NCBI GenBank assembly: GCA_944472155.2
Contig: OX235275.1
Span: forward strand, 31,176,865-31,240,864
DNA length: 64,000 nucleotides
Direction of reading: 5' to 3'
Source: Trichobilharzia szidati
Taxonomy: Eukaryota; Platyhelminthes; Trematoda; Strigeidida; Schistosomatidae
The notes beneath the pieces are model-generated. The model was not told the DNA's origin. It saw only the letters and a program-made list of their open reading frames with translations, and made no database searches. Position 1 is the stretch's first letter. Each line of letters starts with the position of its first letter. Below, in pieces: positions 11,301-23,300 of this stretch. The translations under genes were made by a program, and so were the position numbers.

Positions 11301-14300
11301 ACAGCAAAAATAACACGCACAAATCACCATCAACGGGAGAAATTTTAACGGTGACACTTATCTGAGTGGCACCGTTTCAGCCTTAGGTGGCATGGACGAA
11401 GATGTCAAAATCAGGGTCCGAAAGACGAAACAGATCTTCATCACTCTGAAACAAGAGTGGAAATCTACTACACTAAAGTGCATAAAGTGCAAGAATCGCA
11501 TTTTCAACACCTATGTGTCAAATCAGGCAGTCAATTCTTCTAAATGGTTCAGAGACTTGGTGAGGATGTCACGAGAAGTGTTCTAAACAGCCATGTACAG
11601 ACTTTTATCAGCAGCTGTCTTCCCTCCAAAATCCTATTGTTCAACGAATATTCCAAAGAAAATGCAAATGGAATGGACACACACACTGAAGAGATCGTGT
11701 CAGGCAGTGGTCGAGTGAAACCCAAGTGGGAAAAGACGAGTTGTGCATGGATGAGGTCATCTGAGAAGAAGGCAACAGCCTGCAGTCAGTCGTAGGGTTA
11801 GCTAAGGAAGAGTGAAGTGACTAGGACGAAAAGCATTCGTACAACAGTCAGAATTTCATCAACAGCTGCATTCGCCCCATAAGTAAGATCAGGTGGTGAC
11901 GAAACTTTATCAACGAAACAACCAATCACTAGAACTGATATCACAGCATTATATACTTCAATTAGTCCAAAACTAGCAACAGAATCTATGCAACAATTGC
12001 CCTATAGTGATGAAAACATAAAAACGCAATTATCAACTTGGACAGAACTCATAAAATTATGCCTTACAACATACTTCCAATTCAATACACAAATATATGA
12101 ACAAATAAAAGGAACACCAGTGGGATCGCCCATATCAGGATTAATAACTGAAGCCGTTATGCAATGATTAGAATTTATAGCTCTACCTATAATTGAACCG
12201 AAAATCTGGATACGTTACGTTGATGATACTTTTGTAATAATTAAGAGAAATGATTTAGAATATACCCATAAATTAATAAACAACATATTTGAAGACATCA
12301 AATTCACAAGAGAAGAAGAATTAGACAACAAAATCCCATTCTTAGATATCTTAATCAGGAGAACCAACACAGGAGATTTAGAGACACAAGTATATAGAAA
12401 ATCAACGTACATAGATCAAATACTCAACTGTAATAGCAATAATCCAATAACTCACAAACGAAACTGTGTGCAGACATTGTACAAAAGAGTTCAAACACAT
12501 TGTAGAAGTCCAGAGTTGAAAAGAATGGAAGAAAAGTACCTACGAACGGTCTTCAAAAAGAATGGTTATCCACAAAATTCATCAAAAAGTGTTTAAAGTC
12601 CAATCAAAACACCAACAAAGAACCATCATCAAAGACCACAAGAAAATTCATTCTAACAAAAATGAGAAATACCTCTGAAATAACAGATACAATACTGAAA
12701 CCGTTTGATATAGACATAGCACACAAGCCAGTCAACTCGCTTAATTCGATATTATGCAAACCGAAAGATCCAACAGAAAAAGGGGATGAAATTAGTACGA
12801 TTTACAAAATAAATTGTGCGAACTGTAACAAGCATTACATCGGCCAAAGTGGGCGTCCCTTTCGAATCAGAATCCAAGAACACAAATTAGCCGTGAAAAG
12901 ACACGATATGTATTCTTTAGTATCAATACATATATACAATTATGGTCATCAATTTGATTGGGATAATGTCAAAATCTTAGACAGAAGAAACATCAAAAGT
13001 GCAGTCATAGAATTCCTAGAAGCCTGGTATTCAAACGAAAATGCAATTAACAAAGATGTTGATATCGATGAAATATACCAACTAATAAAAAGTAAATCAG
13101 GTGACCAGAAAGTTTAAAATTCAAGTCAATAGAAAATGGTTACCAGGAGACGCAATTATATCACTCATGAAGAAATCTAAATCATTTCACTTTATGCTAA
13201 ATATTGCGCTGAAGATGTTGTCCAGAAGGTGGACGACGAAAGCTCCGCAACTAAACCAACCAGCTCAGAGAACACTATTAATCGCAGAACTGATATCAGT
13301 CCATTTCCTCATGATTTCTTCAAATGAAGAACAATCTACATATAACCAGTGAATCACTGAGTAGACTGAGGATCATTTGCCCATTGTCATCCTTTGAGGC
13401 CATTGAGAAACATGCTTTTGTGTCTGTGACCTGAAGTGTATCTGGAAGTCGGCTGGCGAGTAACATATCATCAAACCTAAGCCTCAGTGTACTTGTCTTG
13501 AAGAACTTTCCACATAAGAGTAAAAAGCCTTAAAGTAGTAGTTAGTGTAAAAAGCAGTTGGTTGATGAACTCTGTTTTATATCATGGTTCAGTGGACCAT
13601 GTGTAATGCGAAGATTGTTGGAAAGTCCCTGCTGGACTAATCATATTATTTAACTGTTGACGCAATCCTTATTATGTGTCTTTGTTACTCTTTAATCTCT
13701 AAGTTTAACGCTTCTCCTTGTGGTTGTCTGTACATTGATTATGTGTGTGTTGTTTTACGATGCGATTTTGTTTGAATCAATGAGGGTCATTTCTGACCTT
13801 TGACTGTCCACGAGAAGCGTTGGTGTATGATGATTCTTGTGGACAGATGTTTTGATTCTAAATGCTAGTTTTGTACTCATAGGTGTCTGCGTTCTATCTC
13901 CCGTGTAAAGTGGTATAATAAGGTGAGCAATATTGACGTTAGGCATCGGTCGAGTGCTAGGCAAGGCGGGGAAATCAATCGACGAGACTGTGAAATTACT
14001 TCGACTGAGATGGTTAGGACATGTGTTACGTATGCCTAGTCATCGCCTTCCTCGACGGGCAATGTTAGCTGATACAGGGTCAGGCTGGAAAAGAGCTAGC
14101 GGCGGTCAAACGAAAACATGGCACCAGTCAGTGAAATCCACAACAGTTAGTCTAAGCCACGTAGGAAGATGTAGACTTCCTGGTTGGGGTCCTCGGGACG
14201 GTAAAAACCAATAGTTGGAAACAATTGGTGACATGGCTGACTCAAAATCGCTCTCAGTGGCGCAGATGCATGCACTCCTTGTGACTTATGATTTTCAATT

Positions 14301-17300
14301 AAACTGTTTTGTTCTGCGTTATTACTATTCCTTTGTCTCTAATATGCATTTCTTCTACTTTCTTCTCTTGCTTTGTGTGCTACATGGAGTGTGGTGACTT
14401 GAACTGCCGCATTATATGTGCAAAGTTCTATGTCGAAAACCGACCGACCGACCATATAGCTGCATAAGAGCAGTGTTTAGGCAATCCTCAGCTTTTGATT
14501 TTATCATTGTTGTTTAATAGAACCGCAGATTTATGGAGGAGTAATCGTTCTTTTGTTATTGAATGTGTGTGTGTCTCAAGGATGTTTTGGGACAACTATA
14601 TATAGTAGAATGAAGAGATCGGTATCTTGCATTGAGACCATAATGAGTCAGTTTTGATCGCTGCACCCACAACCTCCCGCGGACTTTAATCATAATGATC
14701 AAAACAGATGTGAAGTTTAACCATTTTTTTAAAAAATTTTCACACTCGAGTGGGATTGAATCTAACTTTACTTTCTGCATGTTCACCTTACTTAGCAATT
14801 TTTAAGTATGCTTCGTGGTGATGAAGAAGAGCACGCGGTACTATTGGCTTGTTATTTTATGTACATATTGAAATTTAATACTATGGACAACAATGGCGAT
14901 GATGCTGACACATCCAATGTTCCACCGACTTCGTATCAATCATCTAAGACACCAGTTACCTCAGTGTATTTGTGTATTGGTGAAGCAGTTCCTGAAGGTG
15001 AGGCAACAAATAATAATACTTCATAATGAATAATTCTTTCATTCCACTAGTTTTTCTTTCCATTCCTGGATGCTTAAGTTATCTCTAAGCTATGTGAACC
15101 GTATTCATTGTTTGTTTGTTTGAATTCATTGGACCTAAGTGTTCGATATATGTCGCCACATTACTGGCTGTGAGAATTGTCTGCGAGCTTGTCTTGCAAC
15201 TGGAAAGCTGTGGGTTGAAGCCTTGGTGGGTGCATACTGCTGGACAGACGGAAACATGGACGAAACAGCTGTCCAGTGTTGCCTGCCAGTTTTCCAATGG
15301 TACTCGAATTGATGTCAACTCATGATGAAATCCTGTAACCAATCAAATCTCTCAAAACCAATGCTCGCTAGAGACTAGCTATCTACCAGAAATTATCTGG
15401 GGTTCTAGTAAAAAGTAGTGTACAGCGGAATCCATCAAGTCAGATTAGAGAACAGGTACTCACCAACAATATTTTCTGGTGTTTTCAGTACATATCATCA
15501 TGAAGAAAAATAACTTAAACGTATAACAAATTCGTTGAAGGATTTTATCATGAGCTGACATCAGTTAGTGAACCATTGGAAAACCAGGATACTGGGAGTA
15601 CTGGACCGCCAGCTGTTTCCACCATCCTAGTTTTCGACTCTTCATCAGTGCGCACCCACCACCGTGTCTCGAACCTAGGACATTCTGGTTACAAGGATAG
15701 CGAGCTTGTAGACCATTAAGCCACTGGGACACGATCCATTGGCCAGCCCATGAATTGTAACTTCTGCCAATTCATGACATTGCGCGACCACTTCGCAATG
15801 ACTTCTTCTTCGATGAGTTATGGCCTCACCTTCAACCTGTTGCAGACTGCTGGTCACGGCTTCCCACTAGAACCTCAGGTTAACTGCCTGAGTAGGGACA
15901 GTCGCTAGTGAGCATCAGGTCAATTTTTCAAGTATTGGTTTTGTGAGTATTTTTTTGTTTGATTGGTTGGAGGATTTCATCATTAACAAATTCCCCTACC
16001 TGATGCACAGTAATTCACTCTCTTGGACCGAAGTGCTTGGTCTCAGGTTGACATGTCGGCTTCTTGTGCAGATGCTTCAACGACGTCTGGCATGTAATTA
16101 GAATTTAATTGGTGAATGGTGACTAGCAGTGGAATGCAGGATGCTCATTTCGTCCTATTTGAGACTCGTCACCCAGACGTACTTGCATTCCTCAGTGAGT
16201 GATGATGTTCCCAACAAGGCTCGAAACCAGTGCCCATAATTTCAAACGCCAGAGCGTTATCCACTAGACCACTTAGCCCACGAGAGCCACTGGCTCTTGT
16301 GCAACGGGTTACAAGAGGCCGACATGTCAACCTGACACCGAGCACTTCTGTCCAATCAATCAACGGGAAAATCTAAAATTCAGTTAAATAATTTATGTAA
16401 TTCGTTGCACAAGAAGTGGCTCTCGTGACCCAAGTGGTCTAGTGGATAACGCTTTGGTGTTTGAAACTATAGGCACTGGTTTCGAGCCTCGTTGGGAATA
16501 TCATGACTCACTGGAGAATGCAAGTACGTCCGGGTGATGAGTCTCGGATTAGGCGAAATGCGTATCATGCCTGGCTAGTCACCAGCCACCAATTAAATTC
16601 TAATAATTAAATAAGACTATAATATAATCTCAAGGATTTTTAGAAGTGTTCGTACTAGAAGTTGACAATGACTGAATACTTGAGAAATAGAAGTACAAAC
16701 TTAAACAAACTACCCTGCATTATTTAAATTGTCAACAAGATTATTGAAATAACTCCCTTTTTTCAATAATGGCAACTTATAGGTCGTACAGTTTATATAA
16801 TGACAGAAGATTTGATTTCACAAAAGCATATTACTGAATCAAACAATTGGCGTTTATGGAATCCTGTTACAGGTCAACATTATTCAGTTCATGATGTAAA
16901 TAGTCCGCTGCGTTCTGTTTGGGGATTAGTCAATTCCCAAAATGTAAGTTGAGCATATATACATATATTTTGTCACTTTGTTTCTTTGGAATATGAAATG
17001 ATACCAAAATGATTTGTAGTGATTTATTGGAAATCACCAGGGAGTACTAGACAGCCGGTTATTTCATCAGTAGTATACACCCGCCACACGGATTAAATCC
17101 CACAACCATTGGGCACCAATTCAAGCTTGTAGACCATTCAATCCATAAGAACCAACCCAGTGGTTCATGAATTCTAACTTCTACCAATTACCCGCTAACG
17201 ATGACACTGGATAGTGACCACACTATGTTGTCAATTGGCAGTAGTTGAAATTCATGAGCCATTGGACCGGGTTCCAGTAGCTGAATGGTGTACAGTCTTA

Positions 17301-20300
17301 ATTTATAACGTGATGGCTCTACGTTCAAACCCTTCTAGTGGGGGCGTGCTGTCGATGAGAACCAAACCAGGCCGACGAAACAACTGGTTGTCCAGTACTC
17401 CTTGGTGATTTTTAATATTTCTCTCACTGATATCCTATGGCTAAAATCAGGTGGCTGATCCAATATGCCATCGAACAAGTTAACTGTCATTTTTTTATTA
17501 TCAAGTATTGGTTTTGTAGGGATTTTGTTTGATTGCATGGAGGATTTCAACATGAACTGTAATCAGTTAGAGAACCGTTGGAAAACCTGGGAGTACTGGA
17601 CAGCTGTTTCGTCCTAGTTTGAGACTCTTCATCAGTACGCACCCACCGGGGTTCGAACCCAGGACCTTCTGATTACAAGGCGAGCTCGTAGACTATTGAG
17701 CCATTTTGTTATCAGACAAATACACTACTCATAAGTAGTCTCCTTGTGAAAGGTCAGATTAAACTGTTGGATGGTGAGTTAACTCATTCATTTAGTTTCA
17801 AGATTTCATCATGAACTGACATCGGTTAGAGAACCATTGGAAAACCGGGGAGTACTGGACAGTTGCTGTATCCTGGTTTCGGAATTCAGCAAAGGTAACC
17901 AGTGAGATTCGAACCCAGGACCTACAAACCAACACTTAAATATCAATCTGATGCTCACTAATGACTGGCGCTATTCAGGTAGGCAGTTTTCTAGCTTCTA
18001 GTGGGAAGTCGTGACCAGTAAGGTACAGAAGGTCAGATGTAAGGACAAACATTCGCCGGTGACATCCGCTACTGTTTGCGCCTTATTTTGAATTGGCAGA
18101 AGTTGGAATTCATGCACTAGCTATTAGATCGGGTCCCAGTGACTAACTGGTCTACGAGATCGCTCGCCTTGTAACCAGAAGGTCCTGGATTCGAACCCTG
18201 CAGGGTGGGTGGGTGGATGCGTACTGATGAAGAGTCCCAAACTAGAGGGAAATAGCTATCCGGTACTTTCTGGTTGAGTTTCCAATGGTCCTCACGATGA
18301 AATCTTGAAACCAATCAATTACCTGCAAGTCAACACTTGAATATCATTCATTTAGTGTTTTAGCTTCGCTAAAATTCTACTTTTCTTGTTTCTAAACCTG
18401 AAGATCTTAGCTAATATTCAACAAAAGAAAGAACCATGGGAACTAGTTTGGGATTTAACCTCTACAAAATGTTGGCTACCTGTATTTTCAAAGGCTGAAG
18501 TTCTGGATAATTCATCAGCTTCTGTTCAAACTATACAACCACAAACATTGTTATATGCCAGCTTGGAATCTCGTGAAGTTGAGCATATAAAATTTGAATT
18601 GGAAACTGTATTGAGAGATGCTTTAATGGATTGGCGTAAAACAAAGGTAATAATGAGTTCATTGTTCATTTTTTCAATGCTAATTGAACACATTTGTTTG
18701 AATTTGTTTCTATTTGTATCTATTGGAAACCAAAATTTGTAGCTACAGTGGACAATATTGGTATAGCTGTGTTCTTTGAGCTGTTAGATTTAACTGAGAA
18801 ACTTTCATTGTCTTTCTAGGCAACATTTTCAGCGCAGACTTCACTATGAAGTGACAGTGACATTTTCTGAATTACCGATTAACTTTGATTGGTGGATGGT
18901 GACTAGCAGTGGAATCCAGCCAAGAGGCGCATTTCGTCCTATATAGGACTCATCATTTGGATGTACCTGCATTCCCCAGTGAGCGATGATGCTCCTGCCG
19001 AGACTTCGACCCAGTGCCCATAGTTTCTAGTGGATAACGCTTTAGCATTTTGAGTCTTAGTGGAAGCATCATCGCTCACTGGGAAATGTAGTTACATCCA
19101 GCTGACGAGTCCCCATACACGAACTAACCTCCAATTACATGCCCAGACATCGCCTACATGTCAACCTGAGAGTAAGCACTTCGGTCCAATCAATCGACGG
19201 GAAAATCTAAAATTCAATTAAATTACCGATTAACTTGTTTACGTAGAATTTTGTGCAGATTTTCAGTTTGGCAAGTTCCCTCACCTCCGAAAAATGCACG
19301 TAAAAGTAAAGGGAAGCAATACAAAAGAAAAACCTACGATTATTATTATTACTTTTATTATTGCTAAATGTCCCAAGTGGAATATAGGGCTTCACAATAG
19401 CACATCTCCATTTCATCCTGTTCTGTGCAGTCAGGTGTCATTCCCTCCGTAGACTATCTCCGCCACATTTCCTTCGGACCAACAAGCAACTCTTTGTCTT
19501 CCATTCAGGTTTCTCTCTCGACGACCTAGTGTGCCAAGTCATTCAACAGTCCTCTTGGAGTATATGCAGTGCATTTCCATTATCTTCGGTATATTTGTCG
19601 AACTATGGCTTAAAATACTTTGTTGCTAATCCTTTCCTGTTGGCCATCTAATCTTCAGTATGCGGGGAGGGCGAAGATGAGCATCGATAAGCATCTAAAG
19701 TCAATTAGAAATGCTTACGATGACAAGTGATATCTATAAAACGGTGTAGAAGTAGTGACTGTTGACTTAAAATCTCCGTTGGAAATCTGAATCTTGTTAT
19801 CTATCGTGTGTGGAATAGATTTCCTCAGTGATCTCTGATTAACGGAGATGTGTCTTATCTTGTCAATCCTTGCCAGCTTTAACCTCTTCATTTGTGTACC
19901 ACCTCTGTGGTTGAAATGATACCACCTAGTGTGATGAGTGTAAGGAGTAACTTCTTTCGAATTTCCCTGCTTTGATATTGATTGGCAGTTGCTGTTGTTG
20001 TTGTCATTGGTTGAGTAACTTCATCACCTCTGTCTTCTACACGGAGGTAAGGTAAATATGAGTACTTGTATGAAGTTCTACGAACCGAGTTAACTTTTTT
20101 TTGTCGAAGTCATTAAATATTCAGCATGTCTGAAGATGTTCTATTTACTTGTGATTATGCATCCAGTGAATACTATGCCGTATATATTTTAACTGAGCTC
20201 AAGATTAAGTTACAGTATCAGGGCCGTTAAGGATAGAAGGCTTACATATTCTCGGTTATTGTCATCTATTAATGTTGAATGGGACAATGAATTAACTAAT

Positions 20301-23300
20301 CTTGAGATTTCTGAATGGACACTAGTAATTAGTGTTATGTGTCTGTCTAGTCCTTTCTTTGGTGTGCAGATTGAATTCTATCAGTCAGGTTTGCAATGTG
20401 ACCACCATTCTAGGCAGCTCACCATCAGTGTGCACATTGATGTGATGATATTAGATGGTTGGAGGCAATCGGACAAAGGAAACCTTGCCTGACCTAGGTT
20501 TCGTGCTAGTTGGCACTCACCATTCAGCAAGGCGTATCTGCAAACTTGAAAGAACTCATCTCCATTCTGCGATTCGAACCTGCGTCACCCAGTGTGCTGA
20601 TTGCAGTCAGAGATGTTACCACTGAGCTATTCAGGCTCGCAATTGGACACTAGTAGCTAGTGTGATGTCTCTAGTCCTAACAGTCAGGTTTGCAATCTGG
20701 GCGCCATTCTAGATAGCTCACCATCATGTGGTTAGATGTAAGATCCACGGGATGAATGGATAAATCACACAATTTTCAAAGTTTATGATTCCTGGCACAT
20801 GTGTTACGTAACTGTCGGCTTTATTCTGATATAAAATTAAAACAAGACAAACACGATTATTTTAAAAACAGAAAATCAAAACAAATTATTCAGCGAAGAG
20901 ACTCTTTTCAACAACGAATTTATCATCAAGCTGTACAATCGTATATATATGGTTTTTATGAAGTTATATCCGGTGAGGGAATTGAAGCATAGGTGTGATT
21001 GCATAAAACAATAATAATTTGTCTGAATCGTGTAATGTATTTGCGCAACACATTTCGAACAATCTGATCACACACGGACTTGTCATAGGAATATATTTGA
21101 AATTAATAAAGAGGTAAGATGTGAGAAAATAGACTTAGGTCAAGTTATAAGGACATATTCAAGGTCAAAGTAACAATGAAGACCACTAAACCAAATATCA
21201 GAGGTAAACGCACACTTGCTATGGTATCAAAACAAAATTCACCAGGGAAGGTATAATGTGATGACGAATTGTTTTTGAACGAATAAAGGTGGTTTAAACT
21301 TTCTAATTTCTAGGGCTTCCACAAACTTTAGGATACGCCCCAAACACGTTTTACAGATAGGTTAAACAGATCTGTTAACGTCAATTTTATGTCCTGTCTC
21401 TATAATATGTATCGCAATAGAAGAGCTAGGTCTCCTGTTGTCACCATTAATAGGTTCTGGAGATTCCATTTGTTTCTGGAGCCATTTGAGAAAATTGCTC
21501 TGAAGCCCTTACTTGGAGAGATCGATGAGTCCTTCCTCCTATGTATGTGTGTCCACATGTACATTCAAATTGGTAAATACAGTGGGATGTGACATCATTT
21601 TTCGCATGTTCAAAGGGCTTAGATGGATGCATATATTGGCTTTACATTCTCTATTATTATGATATTGGCTGCATGAAAAGTCTTTTTGACAGCAGTGTTC
21701 AGTCTTTTTCTAGTTATCAAGCTGCTTTGGTGTCCCATATTTGGTAGCTTGATGTACACGTCTTTCTTAGGGGCGAGTTGGTGAGTGGGTCTTGGTGATC
21801 TGACTAACTTATATCTCCTGGTGAACTTGTCTGGATAATTGTTATCAGCCAGAGTTTGTGTCAAATTTCTTTCTTCTTCGTCAATTTTGTCTTCAGTGCA
21901 TATTGGTTGGATTCTACTGAAGAAGCACCTTAATAAGGCTCTTTTGTAACGAACAGAGCAGAAACTGTGGTAATTAAGACACTGTCCTGTCCAAGTAGTT
22001 TTTCTATAAATAGATCTTTTTATTGACCTATCAAGCCGTCGACTAAGCAATATGTCTAGGAAAGATAAACAATTATCTTCCTCTTCTGCAGATGTAAGTG
22101 ATATGTTATTCTGAACTTCATTCATTCGATTTAAAATTGAGGTGGCAGAACAAGACTTATCACTGATGATTACAATATCATCTACATACCTTCTATAAAG
22201 TGGTACATTTTCGATTAAATCCTCCGATAAATTCTCAATGTATGACATATAAATATCTGCTAAAAGGGGCCCTGACGGACTTCCCATAGCAACACCATCA
22301 ACTTGGCGGAAACAATCGCCTTCAAATGTAAAGCTAACATTGTTAGTACATAGAAGTAATAAATCCCTTAAATAAGATATAGGGAACGGGATGAAAAAAT
22401 TGTTTGTGGAAATATAATCACACCAAATGTCAACTGTATTGAGCAAAGGCACATTAGTGAATAACGAGTTTACATAAAAAGAGTACATATTATTATTTAT
22501 AATATTAATATTACTATCGTCAAGAAAATCAACCAATTCAAAAAGTGGCATCAAACAACAAGGGGAATGGAGAGAGACGGAAAGAGAAGGCAAATTATGA
22601 AGCCGCATAATTAAAATTGATAAAAAGCAGTAGGTGGAAGGTGAGGCAGTAACTCATCGAAGAAGACATTGCGAAGTGGTCGCTCTATATCATGAATTGG
22701 TAGAAGTTGGAATTCATGGGCAGGCCAATGGATCGGGTCCCAGTGACTTAATGGTCTACGAGCTCGCTAGCTCGCTTGTAACCAGTCGGTCTTGGGTTCA
22801 AACCCCGGTGGACGAAACAGCTGTCCAGTACTCTCTAACTGAAGTCAGATGATGATGAAATCCTCCAGCCAATAAAATTGATATGATTATGAGCAGCATT
22901 AATATTTATGCTCAAAATCTTGTCCTCCAGTTGTGAATACCACACTGCATCATAACTATGTGATATTCACATATAAACGTATCTAATATTCAAGTATTGG
23001 TTTGTAGGGATTTGGTTGATTGGTTACAGGATTTCATCATGAGCTGACATTGGTTAGAGAACCACTGGAAAACCTGGAAGTACTGGACAGCTGTTTCGTC
23101 CTAGTTTGGGACTCTTCATCAGTACGCATCCACCGAGGTTCGAACTCAGGACCTTCTGGTTACAAGGCGAGCTCGCATACCATTAAGCCACTGGGACGCG
23201 ATCCAATGGCCCATGAATTCTAACTTCTGCCAATTCACGATATAACGCAACCGCTAGTCAATGTCTTCGGTGAGTATTTGTCCTCACACCCGACCTGCTG

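Larger units (their letters stand above)
21030..22612 (-). mobile_element. Penelope-like element (lineage G), RT plus GIY-YIG
   Basis: Reading right to left: a long open RT frame (22608-21619), then a frame change into the GIY-YIG endonuclease (21632-21447), then a terminal-repeat part at 21030-21150 (ACACATTTCGAACAATCTGA) also present at 46565-46620. A lineage-mate is at 46430-47190. Truncated on the N-terminal RT side. Confidence 0.85.

Noticed and set aside
16140..16180. Active Sm-alpha hammerhead
   Set aside because: The core begins G instead of C and stem I pairing is poor; it is annotated only as a decayed hammerhead-like part of the SINE.
18819..18850. Possible CC2D2A exon after a TTTCTAG acceptor
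   Set aside because: In the required phase it meets TGA after nine codons, while the exon at 23943 fits frame and family order.
20801..20992. Open frame of 63 codons (+)
   Set aside because: It lies in a Penelope terminal repeat (same sequence at 35300-35420 and inverted at 36220-36345), so it is non-coding.
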